Source of the DNA: Pelagibacterales bacterium MED-G40
GTDB lineage: Bacteria > Pseudomonadota > Alphaproteobacteria > Pelagibacterales > Pelagibacteraceae
DNA: 64,000 nucleotides
Direction: 5' to 3'
Assembly (NCBI GenBank): GCA_002457515.1
Contig: NTJN01000004.1
Coordinates: 57,931 to 121,930, forward strand
Position 1 is the stretch's first letter. The number at the start of each line of letters is the position of its first letter. Below the pieces are notes generated by a model. That model was not told the origin of the DNA and did not search any database. It worked only from the letters and a program-made list of their open reading frames with translations. Shown piece by piece: positions 9,916-18,828 of this stretch. The translations under genes were made by a program, and so were the position numbers.

Positions 9916-11184
9916 CTATTTTTCTTTAACCATTGTTATAGTGGGCTTTCTTTTCGCTAGTATACCTTTGGGTCTAAAAATCATTATTAAAACCATTGCT
10001 CCTCCAAAAGCGACCATCCTATATGACTCAAAATCTCTAAAAACTTCTATTAGTCCAATTAAGAAAATAGTTGATAAGACTACACCTGTTTGTGAACCCA
10101 TACCGCCTAATACTACTATTGCAACTATTATCGCAGATTCTATGAAGGTAAAACTTTCTGGACTTATAAAAGCTTGTCTAGTAGCAAAAAAGGATCCTGC
10201 AAAACCTCCAAACATCGCCCCAACTGCAAAAGCAGTTAGTTTAGTATTTCTTGGATTTACGCCTAAGGACTTACATGCAATTTCATCTTCTCTCAAAGCC
10301 TCCCAAGCTCTACCCACTGGTAATCTACGTATCTTAATAGTAAAAAAATTAGTAATTAGAGCAAGAACAAGTATTAAATAATAGAGAAAAATAATTCTTT
10401 GCATTGGACTATATTCTAATCCAAAAAATGTATGAAAAGTTTCAACCCCTTCATCTGGATAGCGTTTAAAGGGCAAACCAAAAAATGAAGGTCTGGGTAT
10501 TCCAGTTAGACCATCAGGTCCTTTTGTTAGTGTATACCAGTTAAGTAAAAGAATTCTTATCATCTCACCAAAAGCAAGAGTTACTATTGCTAAATAATCT
10601 CCTCTTAATCTTAAAACTGGGAAACCTAATAAAATCCCAAACATTCCTGCAAAAAGTCCGGCTAAGGGAAGACAAATCCAAAAAGACCAACCAAAATGAA
10701 TTGCGAAAAGAGCATAGGAATATGCCCCTACTGCGTAAAAAGCTACATAACCCAAATCCAAAAGTCCTGCCAGCCCAATAACAATATTTAAGCCCCAACC
10801 TAGCATGATGTAAGTCATCATCATAATGGCTATATCCATCCAATATCGATCGGCAAAAGGCATGAATGGAAAAATTACTGAAAAGATAATTGCACCTAAA
10901 GCTATTTGCGATCCTTTTGTATCCAAAAAATTTGATATTGCTTTGCCTAATGATGATGGTTCACCTCTTCTCTGTTCTTTTTTAAAAGAGTAAATATTTA
11001 TGAAGAATCTACCGATTGCACAAAAGGCAACTATTAAGGCAACAACTAACCATTTAGGCTGAACAACCAAAGCTTCATTTACTGCTACTGTTCGAAGTCC
11101 AACTATAGGTCCAAATAACGCCAAGGCTATCAAGCCAGTAAATAAACTATCTTTTAATGAACTTTGTAAAAAATTTTTATCCAT
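9916..11184 (-). CDS. livM: Branched-chain amino-acid ABC transporter permease LivM
   Basis: 422 residues, highly hydrophobic. The N-terminal 100 residues form an extra membrane region, as in E. coli-type LivM. The core contains LNIVIGLAGLLDLGYVAFYAVGAY and LRLRGDYLAIVTLAFGEMIR, hallmarks of the LivM family, and the EAA-like coupling helix GRAWEALREDEIACKSLGVNP. It pairs with LivH to make the membrane channel. Spacing is 1 base after livH and 3 bases before livG. Confidence 0.95.
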   Translation of the reverse strand: MDKNFLQSSLKDSLFTGLIALALFGPIVGLRTVAVNEALVVQPKWLVVALIVAFCAIGRFFINIYSFKKEQRRGEPSSLGKAISNFLDTKGSQIALGAIIFSVIFPFMPFADRYWMDIAIMMMTYIMLGWGLNIVIGLAGLLDLGYVAFYAVGAYSYALFAIHFGWSFWICLPLAGLFAGMFGILLGFPVLRLRGDYLAIVTLAFGEMIRILLLNWYTLTKGPDGLTGIPRPSFFGLPFKRYPDEGVETFHTFFGLEYSPMQRIIFLYYLILVLALITNFFTIKIRRLPVGRAWEALREDEIACKSLGVNPRNTKLTAFAVGAMFGGFAGSFFATRQAFISPESFTFIESAIIVAIVVLGGMGSQTGVVLSTIFLIGLIEVFRDFESYRMVAFGGAMVLIMIFRPKGILAKRKPTITMVKEK

Positions 11185-11185
11185 T

Positions 11186-12097
11186 TTATACTTTTTCTAT
11201 ATCTGGTTTTCCTAAAAAACCTGTTGGAAAAAATATCAGAACTATCACTAATGTTGAGAAAGCAGCTATGTCCTTATATTCTATTGAAATATATCCTGAC
11301 CAAAATGTTTCTATTAATCCAATTAAAAGCCCACCCAACATAGCACCTGGGATTGAACCTATTCCTCCTAAAACTGCAGCAGTAAAAGCTTTTATTCCAG
11401 CCAAAAATCCAATATAAAAATCAATAACGCCGTAATACATTACAAACATCATTCCTGCTACAGAAGCTAGAGACGAGCCTATAATAAATGTCATCGATAT
11501 AGTTCTATCTACATTTATTCCCATTAGCGCGGTCATTGTCCTGTCTTGCTCGCAAGCCCTCTGAGCGCGTCCAAGAGCTGTTCTCGTAATTAATAATGTA
11601 AAAATTGCCATTAAAAATATGGTTACTAAAACAATAAAAATTTGAAGATAGCTTAGTGTAACTACAAATTCTGATTCTTTAAAAAAATTAAAACCACCTT
11701 GAATGACTGGTTGTAAAGTTTTAATTCTTGCTCCTTGTGCTGCTTGTACATAATTTTGAAGTACTATAGACATACCTAATGCTGAAATAAGTGGGGCCAA
11801 TCTAAAAGATTTCCTCAAAGGTTTGTATGCTAATTTTTCTACCGTCCACCCATAACAAGCTGTAAAAACCATAGATATTAACAAAACCAATATTAATACA
11901 ATTGGAAGTGAAATTGCTGTTAGTGCAAAAAGAATAAATGAAATTAAAGCAACAAACGCGCCCACCATAAAAATATCACCGTGGGCAAAATTAATCATTC
12001 CAATAATTCCATAAACCATCGTATAACCAATAGCGATTAGACCATAAACAGACCCTAGTGTAAGGCCATTAATTAATTGTTGTAGAAAATACTCCAT
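11186..12097 (-). CDS. livH: Branched-chain amino-acid ABC transporter permease LivH
   Basis: 303 residues with about eight membrane helices. LivH signatures are LINGLTLGSVYGLIAIGYTMVYGIIGMINFAHGD near the N-terminus and the coupling region RTALGRAQRACEQDRTMTALMGINVDRTI. It forms the permease with LivM. It starts 18 bases after proC ends, so proC may head the same transcript. The start ATG is preceded by AAGGAGAG, a good ribosome-binding site. Confidence 0.95.
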   Translation of the reverse strand: MEYFLQQLINGLTLGSVYGLIAIGYTMVYGIIGMINFAHGDIFMVGAFVALISFILFALTAISLPIVLILVLLISMVFTACYGWTVEKLAYKPLRKSFRLAPLISALGMSIVLQNYVQAAQGARIKTLQPVIQGGFNFFKESEFVVTLSYLQIFIVLVTIFLMAIFTLLITRTALGRAQRACEQDRTMTALMGINVDRTISMTFIIGSSLASVAGMMFVMYYGVIDFYIGFLAGIKAFTAAVLGGIGSIPGAMLGGLLIGLIETFWSGYISIEYKDIAAFSTLVIVLIFFPTGFLGKPDIEKV

Positions 12098-12115
12098 GCT
12101 CTCCTTTGAAAAAAT

Positions 12116-12874
12116 TTAAAATTTTTTAAAGATGCTATTTAAGACTTTTTGTTGGACTTTGTAAAATTTCTTTTTTTTTAGTTCTTTAAGCACAAAGGCA
12201 TTTGTGCCGCCAGGAGTTTGTGATTCTACTACAAGTTGTTTTAAAGATAATTTTTTTTTATTAATTGCATCTTCTGCCAAAGCTAAAAAAAGCTCTCTTG
12301 TATAATCCTCTGCTTCTTTTCTATTTACACCTTTTGAGGTAAGCCAGTCACTTGTTGCGGAAACTAAATTATAAAATGGTGCCATAAAAGAAGAAGTAGC
12401 CCAAAAACTCTTAGAAACTTTTTCGCTTTTTACCTCAACAACTTTTCCTAAATGTTTAAAAAAATTTTTAACACTTTTATCAGGTGGAAAAATAACAATA
12501 GGACCTTTTTTCATTCCTATAAATGGTAGGGGTATAACTCTTGTAATGTTTTTATTTTTTGTATTTTCTTTAAGTTTTTTTAAATTTATTGTAGAAATAA
12601 AACTTATTATTTTTTTATTTTTTTTAAAATAAAGATCTTTTAAAATTTTTTTACCTACCCTTGGAGTTATTGCTAAAAAAACCCAATTAGATTTATCTAT
12701 TAATTGTTGATTATTCTTTGATATCTGAATTTTTTTAAATCTTTTACTTAATTTTTTTGCTATTACTCTATTGCGAGGGGAAAGGTAAATCTTTTTAAAT
12801 TTTAATTTTGATTTAAAAATACCTTCAATAACTGAAGATGAAATATGTCCAGTTCCTAAAAAACCTAAAATCAT
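12116..12874 (-). CDS. proC: Pyrroline-5-carboxylate reductase-like protein (ProC family)
   Basis: 252 residues, slightly short for ProC (about 265-275). The N-terminal Rossmann motif MILGFLGTGHISSSVIEGI and IYLSPRNRVIAKKLSKRF fit NADP-binding ProC proteins. The C-terminal domain carries SFMAPFYNLVSATSDWLTSKG and VVESQTPGGTNAFVLKEL, matching the conserved ProC dimerisation/active region (usually 'V.SPGGTT'). ProC reduces pyrroline-5-carboxylate to proline in the cytoplasm. The protein is unusually lysine-rich and diverged, so a related imine reductase role is possible. It is divergent from the AbrB gene with only 5 bases between start codons, and upstream of livH by 18 bases. Confidence 0.75.
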   Translation of the reverse strand: MILGFLGTGHISSSVIEGIFKSKLKFKKIYLSPRNRVIAKKLSKRFKKIQISKNNQQLIDKSNWVFLAITPRVGKKILKDLYFKKNKKIISFISTINLKKLKENTKNKNITRVIPLPFIGMKKGPIVIFPPDKSVKNFFKHLGKVVEVKSEKVSKSFWATSSFMAPFYNLVSATSDWLTSKGVNRKEAEDYTRELFLALAEDAINKKKLSLKQLVVESQTPGGTNAFVLKELKKKKFYKVQQKVLNSIFKKF

Positions 12875-12879
12875 AGATT

Positions 12880-13956
12880 ATGCAGAATAACCAAGCTATT
12901 CCATTTAATAAAGAAAATTTTAAACAGATTTTTTCAAAAGAATTCTTAATAGTGATAATAATTTCAATTCCAGCTGCAATATTAGCGGATTATTTCAATA
13001 TACCCTTAGCTTGGTTTTTAGGGCCAATGATAATTACTTCTATTTTAACTTTGGGAGGTATTAAAACTAAAATGCCCAAATTAATTTTAAGTTCAACATT
13101 AATTATTCTAGGACTCTATATAGGTAATTATATTGATGAAAATTTATTTAACCAAATTCACCAATGGTTTTGGACTTCATTAATAATGTTGGGCTACATT
13201 ATAATTAGTGTTTTGTTCGTCTCAAAGTATTTAGAAAAATACTCAAACTACGATAAGAAAACATCGATTTTTTCTGCAGCACCAGGTGCTTTAGGACCAC
13301 TAATGATTTTGGCCGAAGATGAAAAATCTGATTTAAGTCGAGTAGCTACTTCACATTTAATTAGATTAATTATAATAATTACAATTTTTCCTTTCATTGT
13401 AAACAGCTTCTATGATGCTGAGAATGTAAAAGTCGCTGAAACGATTATTCAAGATCAAAATATTATAGAACTTTTTTTACTAATTTTAGTTTCAATAATT
13501 CTGATATTCATCTTTGATAAGTTAAAAATTCCAGCAGCTTTGTTAGCGGGCACTTTAGTAGCTAGCGGCTTTTTGCAAATTACTGAAGTGGCCTCTTATA
13601 AATTATCTCCTAGTATTATTGATTTTTCTCTTCTAATACTGGGCTCATCTGTAGGATGTCGGTTTGCAGATAAAACTTTTCCTGAAATAGCAAAAAATGC
13701 TCTCCATAGTTTTGTAGCTACATTTATTCTAGTATTATTAGGGTTAATTTCTGCATTCATAGCAAGTTTAGTTATAGATAAAAATTTTTATACTTTGCTT
13801 TTATCTTATTGCCCTGGTGGAATTTATGAAGTAGCAGTTATTGCGATTTTTTTTGATCTTGATCCAGAGTTTGTATCATTTCATCATATAATAAGGCTTC
13901 TATTAATTCTTTTTATAGTCCCAATTATTTTAAGAATAATACAAAAAAAAACTTAG
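12880..13956 (+). CDS. AbrB-family (AbrB duplication) membrane protein
   Basis: 358 residues with about ten membrane helices in two similar halves. Each half has a PAxLxxxxxxxP/LAW-type segment: IPAAILADYFNIPLAWFLGPMII near residue 34 and KIPAALLAGTLVAS near residue 215. SAAPGALGPLMILAEDE and YCPGGIYEVAVIAIFF are the PGG-type family motifs. This family was once annotated as 'ammonia monooxygenase'; it is a transporter-like or regulatory membrane family (AbrB) and not an oxygenase. It is convergent with tctA, overlapping its end by 4 bases. AbrB and TctA genes often occur near each other, but a direct link is inference. Confidence 0.8.
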   Translation: MQNNQAIPFNKENFKQIFSKEFLIVIIISIPAAILADYFNIPLAWFLGPMIITSILTLGGIKTKMPKLILSSTLIILGLYIGNYIDENLFNQIHQWFWTSLIMLGYIIISVLFVSKYLEKYSNYDKKTSIFSAAPGALGPLMILAEDEKSDLSRVATSHLIRLIIIITIFPFIVNSFYDAENVKVAETIIQDQNIIELFLLILVSIILIFIFDKLKIPAALLAGTLVASGFLQITEVASYKLSPSIIDFSLLILGSSVGCRFADKTFPEIAKNALHSFVATFILVLLGLISAFIASLVIDKNFYTLLLSYCPGGIYEVAVIAIFFDLDPEFVSFHHIIRLLLILFIVPIILRIIQKKT

Positions 13957-15452
13957 TTTTTTTGAAAAAAACTTTTATAAATTTGCCAACTAACAATAAT
14001 TATAATTGATATCATTATACAAAGAGTAAGTGGTCTATCCCATAAAAATGACCATGAACCATCACTTATAAGTAATGATCTTCTTAAATTTTCTTCCATT
14101 AACCCACCTAGAACAAATGCTAGAATTAGAGGAGGCATAGGGAAATCATATAACCTCAAAATGGTTGCAACAACTGCTATACCAATCATTAAAAAAATAT
14201 CAAAATTATTAAAAGACATTAAATAAATTCCAGTAACAGAAAAAAACAAAATCATTGGTATTAAAAAAGTTCTTGGAACAGCAAGAATTCTTGCAATATA
14301 AGGAATAAGAGGAAGATTTAAAATTAGTAGAACTACCATTCCAATATACATTGACATTATTACTGACCAAAATATCTCTGGATTGGTCTCATATAACCTG
14401 GGACCAGGTTGAATCCCAAAACCCAATAAGGCTCCTAACATTACAGCAGTAGTTCCACTTCCAGGTATTCCTAAAGTAAGCAAAGGTACAAATGCTCCTG
14501 AGCATGCAGCATTATTTGCAGTTTCTGGTGCGGATAAACCTTGTACACTTCCTTTACCAAACTTTTCTTTTTCTTCATCGCTCACAAAGTTTCTTTCCAT
14601 TCCATAAGCTAAAAAAGAGGCTATTGTTGCTCCTGCTCCTGGTAAAACTCCGACAATAAATCCTAAAATAGAAGAACGAGGGATAGTTTTGGCCATTTGT
14701 TTTGTTTCTTCTTTGCTAACTTTAATAGAGCCTAAATCAGTTAAAGAAATTTGTTTTGCTGCTTTAGTTGGATCGTTTTTTTTAAGAATAATAGTTAAAG
14801 CTTCACTCATAGCAAAAGTAGCCATAACAACTAAAACGAAACTAATTCCATCAGATAAATTCATTGTATTAAAAGTAAAACGAGGAATATCAGATAAAGT
14901 ATCTTGGCCTACTGATGCTAACATCAATCCTAATACACACATCATCATTGCTTTTAAAAAATTACCTTTAGATGAAAAAGCAGCAACTGCTGTTAAACCT
15001 AAGATCATTAAGCCAAAATAATCAGGTGACCTAAATGATAAACTTACTTTTGATAAACTAGGAGCTGCGATTAATAAAAAAATTGCTGCAATTGTTCCGC
15101 CGGCAAAAGAACTATAGGCTGCTATTGCTAAAGCTTTACCTGCTTTACCTTGTTGTGCCATGGGATAACCATCGAAAGATGTAGCAACGGTACCAGGTAC
15201 ACCCGGTGCATTTATTAAAATTGAGGATGTAGATCCACCAAAAACTGCTCCATAATAAACTCCCGCCATTAAAATTAAACCTGTAGCCGGATCAAAACCA
15301 TAAGTAATTGGTATCATTAATGCTATAGCAGTCATAGGACCCAGACCTGGAAGCATTCCAATAATGGTTCCAGCAAAACAACCGATCATTACCATTAATA
15401 GGTTTTGAAAGGATAAAGCTGTTTTTAGTCCTATTAGAATTCCCTCGATCAT
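13953..15452 (-). CDS. tctA: Tripartite tricarboxylate transporter, large membrane subunit TctA
   Basis: 499 residues with about twelve membrane helices. TctA signatures: IGMLPGLGPMTAIALMIPITYG, AGVYYGAVFGGSTSSILINAPGVPG, FIVGVLPGAGATIASFLAYGMER and VPLLTLGIPGSGTTAVMLGALL. It is the Na+- or H+-coupled translocation subunit for organic acids. It overlaps tctB by 4 bases. The substrate is set by the TctC partner, which sits beside a glutarate hydroxylase. Confidence 0.96.
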   Translation of the reverse strand: MIEGILIGLKTALSFQNLLMVMIGCFAGTIIGMLPGLGPMTAIALMIPITYGFDPATGLILMAGVYYGAVFGGSTSSILINAPGVPGTVATSFDGYPMAQQGKAGKALAIAAYSSFAGGTIAAIFLLIAAPSLSKVSLSFRSPDYFGLMILGLTAVAAFSSKGNFLKAMMMCVLGLMLASVGQDTLSDIPRFTFNTMNLSDGISFVLVVMATFAMSEALTIILKKNDPTKAAKQISLTDLGSIKVSKEETKQMAKTIPRSSILGFIVGVLPGAGATIASFLAYGMERNFVSDEEKEKFGKGSVQGLSAPETANNAACSGAFVPLLTLGIPGSGTTAVMLGALLGFGIQPGPRLYETNPEIFWSVIMSMYIGMVVLLILNLPLIPYIARILAVPRTFLIPMILFFSVTGIYLMSFNNFDIFLMIGIAVVATILRLYDFPMPPLILAFVLGGLMEENLRRSLLISDGSWSFLWDRPLTLCIMISIIIIVSWQIYKSFFQKN

Positions 15453-15919
15453 CCCATTATTCCTATATATTTTAGTAATGGATCTCTAAGGTAAACAGCC
15501 AATAAACCATGAAGGAGATACATAAAAATTGCAACAAAAGGAAAAGAGAAAATGATAATATATTTCCACCTTCTCTCTCCTAAAAAATAATATGAAAAGA
15601 CCAAAAACAAAGAGGTTGATAAGAAGAAACCAACTTTAAGTATTGTTGCTCCATAAATAATCATAGTTACTACTAGTAAAATAGTCTTTTTAAATTCTAA
15701 GTGTGTTGGATTTACTTCAATGGGCTTGCGGTCTGGTAAGACGATCTTTAAACCAGCAAAAAACATTCCAGCGTAACCTAAATAAATAGGAAATGTTTTC
15801 GCATTAAATGGTGCTCCCTCGTCGAAAGCAAAAACTTGTATTTGATGAGCTGTGTATAAATAAAAGGCTGATAAAACAAAGAAGAGCAGCGAAATAATTT
15901 TTACTGAATTTATTTTCAC
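15449..15919 (-). CDS. tctB: Tripartite tricarboxylate transporter, small membrane subunit TctB
   Basis: 156 residues with four predicted membrane helices, including the N-terminal one (ISLLFFVLSAFYLYTAHQI) and a C-terminal hairpin. KTFPIYLGYAGMFFAGLKIVL fits the TctB family (usually 'FP.....'). It sits between tctC (34-base gap) and tctA (4-base overlap), as in canonical tctCBA operons. TctB is poorly conserved, so identification rests on size, topology and position. Confidence 0.9.
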   Translation of the reverse strand: MKINSVKIISLLFFVLSAFYLYTAHQIQVFAFDEGAPFNAKTFPIYLGYAGMFFAGLKIVLPDRKPIEVNPTHLEFKKTILLVVTMIIYGATILKVGFFLSTSLFLVFSYYFLGERRWKYIIIFSFPFVAIFMYLLHGLLAVYLRDPLLKYIGIMG

Positions 15920-15953
15920 TGCTCTTCCTCTAAGTTTTAAGTATTTAGCTTAA

Positions 15954-16934
15954 CTAAATTACTCCTAGTTCTTTCATTAAATTTGTCATTTCCTTAGTTT
16001 GTTTTTTTAAGAATTTGTCAAATTTACTTCCTGGGTTATAAATATTTACCCATGCATTTCTTTTTCTTACTGCTTCCCACTCAGGTGTTTTTTGAACATC
16101 GCCTAACATTTTAGCAATTTTTTTAACATCTCCACCACTCATGCTTTTAGGAGCAAAGAATCCTCTCCAGTTAACAAACTGAACATCAAATCCTTGTTCT
16201 TTAAGCGTAGGAACCTCTGGAGCATCGCCAACTCTTTTAGGTGCAGTAATACCAATAATTCTTACTTGGTCTCTTGCTCCCATAACCTCTCCCAAACCAG
16301 TTGAGAGAATTTGAGTTTCTCCAGACAAAAGTCCAGCTAATGCTTTTCCACCTGCATCATAAGGAACGTACACAACTTTGTTTGCGTCAGCTCCAGCTTT
16401 TTTAAATGCAAGGGCACCTATTAAATGGTCCATACTTCCTCTAACAGAACCACCAGCCATTTTAATTGACTTAGGGTTTGCGTTATAAGCATCAACTACA
16501 TCTTTAAAATTTTTGTAAGGTGAGTTTTTAGCAACTGCGATAGCACCATAGTCACCTATTACACCAGCTATTGGCTTAACATCTTTATAAGATAATACAC
16601 CAGATCCAGCTACATAGCCTTTGTGTCTTGTGATTGATCTTAATACTAAAGGTGTTGATTGAACTAATACTGTTCCTTCTGGCTTAGTATTGATTATGTA
16701 AGATAGGGCTTTTCCTCCACCACCACCTGACATATTTTCAAATGAAGCGCTTTTAAGAAAACCAGCTTTTGTTAAAGCTTCTCCAGTTCCTCTAGCAGTT
16801 CCATCCCAACCACCACCAGCTCCACCACCGATAATAAAGTGTAACTTATCGATTGCAAAACTTGTTGATGAGATTGAAGTTAAAAGAACGGTAGCAAATA
16901 CAAGGCTGATAAATTTTTTAAATTTACTTAACAT
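15954..16934 (-). CDS. tctC: Tripartite tricarboxylate transporter substrate-binding protein TctC
   Basis: 326 residues. A signal peptide (cleavage near SFA-ID, residue 27) precedes a Bug/TctC fold: HFIIGGGAGGGWDGTARGTGEAL near the N-terminus and FENMSGGGGGKALSYI, then KPIAGVIGDYGAIAVAKNSPYKNFKDVVDAY, KMAGGSVRGSMDHLIGALAF and VVYVPYDAGGKALAGLLSG. The extra glycines (GGGAGGGWD) match a TctC subgroup for carboxylates. It binds an organic acid in the periplasm for TctAB. The gene is 67 bases downstream of the csiD homologue. The ligand is unproven; C5 dicarboxylates such as glutarate are a plausible guess from context. Confidence 0.93.
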   Translation of the reverse strand: MLSKFKKFISLVFATVLLTSISSTSFAIDKLHFIIGGGAGGGWDGTARGTGEALTKAGFLKSASFENMSGGGGGKALSYIINTKPEGTVLVQSTPLVLRSITRHKGYVAGSGVLSYKDVKPIAGVIGDYGAIAVAKNSPYKNFKDVVDAYNANPKSIKMAGGSVRGSMDHLIGALAFKKAGADANKVVYVPYDAGGKALAGLLSGETQILSTGLGEVMGARDQVRIIGITAPKRVGDAPEVPTLKEQGFDVQFVNWRGFFAPKSMSGGDVKKIAKMLGDVQKTPEWEAVRKRNAWVNIYNPGSKFDKFLKKQTKEMTNLMKELGVI

Positions 16935-17001
16935 ATGTTTCTCCCGTTTGTTGTTAATAATCTTAATTAAAAATAATTAAGGAGAAAGAGTCAATAAAGA
17001 T

Positions 17002-17898
17002 TTAATTAAAAAAAGTTCCACGAATCCTCAATAATTCTCTAGAAAGCCCAGAGTGCTCATTGAAAGCTTTCCTACCATGTAGCCAAAAGTAATTATTTGA
17101 GAAAATTGTAGAACCCACTGGCAAAGGAAAACTGATCTTCTTTTTGCTCTCTTCTAGGGCATCAGATAGTTTTTGAAGAAATAAGCCCTGCTTCATACTC
17201 TTCGGTTCAGGGAATTGATCTATATAAGAAATTATCGGTTTGCCATCTTTATCTTTTTTAAAAACTGGATGCTCTACTTTATATTCAGTATTTTTACTCT
17301 TTGGAGACCCCCATAAAAAATTTTCTTTTCCCACTGGATCCTTACTTAATTCGTCTAAATGTTCCCAATCATCTAAATGTAAAATAACACTTTCTCCACC
17401 TCTTACATTTTGTTCTTCCATTTTTGTCATAATTAACCAATCAGTTTTTTCTTTAACATAAGTACCGTCAGTATGAAGATCTAAATTTGTGTAAGCTTTT
17501 CTTAAGTATGAGTCGCTAGCATCCTGGTGTTTTACATAAAATCTTGCATAATATTTACCAGTCATTGAGTCAAAGTTGGGATTACCTACTAGATAAGCAA
17601 AACCCGTGGAGAGTTTAATAAGAAATTCTTTATCAAATTTTTTATTACTAATTTCTGGTTCAATAATAATTGTTCCAGTATTTCTATCTTTTAATGTTTT
17701 AATTAAAGTTTTGCTTAACTTGTTTTCAAAAACTTCATCTAAACTTTTTGCTAAAGTAAATCTTGTGAAAGGTTTATATTCTAGAGAGGTAATGGTGTGT
17801 TTCTTGAATGGAAATACTAATCTATCTAAGTCTTCATGCTTAATTTTAATGACTCGAACTCTGTTCGTTTCCTTATGACTATTAATAGTAAAGCTCAT
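17002..17898 (-). CDS. glaH: Glutarate 2-hydroxylase (CsiD/GlaH), Fe(II)/2-oxoglutarate dioxygenase
   Basis: 298 residues, close to E. coli CsiD/GlaH (about 325). The Fe(II) triad is visible as H142-x-D144 in NLDLHTDGTYVKEKTDW and the distal H274 in FWLHGRKAF. A 2-oxoglutarate-binding Arg follows in LSRELLRIRGTFF (R287/R291). GGESVILHLDDWEHLDEL and PIISYIDQFPEPK closely match CsiD. The enzyme converts glutarate to L-2-hydroxyglutarate using O2 and 2-oxoglutarate. The usual partner L-2-hydroxyglutarate oxidase (lhgO) is not adjacent or elsewhere in the window. It is co-directional with tctCBA (67-base gap) and divergent from the allantoinase gene (21 bases between starts). Confidence 0.9.
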   Translation of the reverse strand: MSFTINSHKETNRVRVIKIKHEDLDRLVFPFKKHTITSLEYKPFTRFTLAKSLDEVFENKLSKTLIKTLKDRNTGTIIIEPEISNKKFDKEFLIKLSTGFAYLVGNPNFDSMTGKYYARFYVKHQDASDSYLRKAYTNLDLHTDGTYVKEKTDWLIMTKMEEQNVRGGESVILHLDDWEHLDELSKDPVGKENFLWGSPKSKNTEYKVEHPVFKKDKDGKPIISYIDQFPEPKSMKQGLFLQKLSDALEESKKKISFPLPVGSTIFSNNYFWLHGRKAFNEHSGLSRELLRIRGTFFN

Positions 17899-17919
17899 AA
17901 ATAATGTGTATAATATGTT

Positions 17920-18825
17920 ATGGTTAAAAAATATCCAAGAGACATGATTGGCTATGGTTCAAAAAAAATTAAAGTCGTTTGGCCAAATAATGCAAAACTA
18001 GCCCTCCAAATTGTATTAAATTACGAGGAAGGAGCTGAAAATTCTGTTTTACACAATGATAAGCACTCAGAAACTTTTTTATCAGAAATAATTGGGGCTC
18101 AACCAATTAAAGGAAGGCATATAAGTATGGAGTCTCTTTATGAATATGGTTCTAAAAGAGGATTTTGGAGAATACATGAGCTGTTTCAAAAAAAGAAAAT
18201 ACCATTAACTATTTTTGGTGTTGCTATGGCCCTAGAAAGAAATCCTGAAGTTTGTAAGGCAATAAAAGATGCTGATTATGAAATTGCTTGTCATGGATGG
18301 AGATGGATTGATTATCAAAATATTAGTAAGTCTGTTGAAAAAAAACATATGGATCTTGCGATCAAAACTATTAAAAAAATCTTTGGTCAACGACCTTTGG
18401 GTTGGTACACAGGTAGATGTAGTCCAAACACAAGGGAGTTAGTAATGAATGAAGGTGGCTTTATTTATGATAGCGATTCTTATAGCGATGATCTTCCTTA
18501 TTTTGAAAAAAGAAATAATAAAAAACAATTAATCGTACCTTACACCTTAGATAACAATGATATGAGGTTTGCAACTAATCAAGGATTTAATAGTGGTGAT
18601 CAATTTTACAATTACTTAAAAGATAGTTTTGATGTTTTATATGAAGAGGGAGAAACAAATCCAAAAATGATGTCTGTTGGTCTGCACTGTAGAATAGTAG
18701 GCAAACCAGGTAGATTAAAATCTTTAGAAAAATTTTTAGACTATGTATTAAAACATAACGATGTTTGGATATGTAAGAGAATAGATATTGCTAAACATTG
18801 GATTAAGAATTACTCAAATAATTAG
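17920..18825 (+). CDS. puuE: Allantoinase, PuuE type (polysaccharide-deacetylase fold)
   Basis: 301 residues, the usual PuuE size. YPRDMIGYGSKKIKVVWPN and LQIVLNYEEGAENSVLHND are the PuuE N-terminal hallmarks. Further conserved stretches are YGSKRGFWRIHELF, YEIACHGWRWIDYQN and RPLGWYTGRCSPNTRELV. This metal-independent family hydrolyses allantoin to allantoate. It begins a tight three-gene plus-strand cluster (3 bases to allantoicase), which gives the function strong context support. Confidence 0.93.
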   Translation: MVKKYPRDMIGYGSKKIKVVWPNNAKLALQIVLNYEEGAENSVLHNDKHSETFLSEIIGAQPIKGRHISMESLYEYGSKRGFWRIHELFQKKKIPLTIFGVAMALERNPEVCKAIKDADYEIACHGWRWIDYQNISKSVEKKHMDLAIKTIKKIFGQRPLGWYTGRCSPNTRELVMNEGGFIYDSDSYSDDLPYFEKRNNKKQLIVPYTLDNNDMRFATNQGFNSGDQFYNYLKDSFDVLYEEGETNPKMMSVGLHCRIVGKPGRLKSLEKFLDYVLKHNDVWICKRIDIAKHWIKNYSNN

Positions 18826-18828
18826 ATA

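Noticed and set aside
9941..10381. A 146-codon plus-strand frame inside livM.
   Set aside because: It is antisense to a well-recognised permease gene and its low-complexity composition follows from the opposite strand.
12880..13956. Calling the AbrB-family protein an ammonia monooxygenase, an old annotation for this family.
   Set aside because: There are no copper ligands or monooxygenase features; it is a duplicated membrane transporter-like fold.
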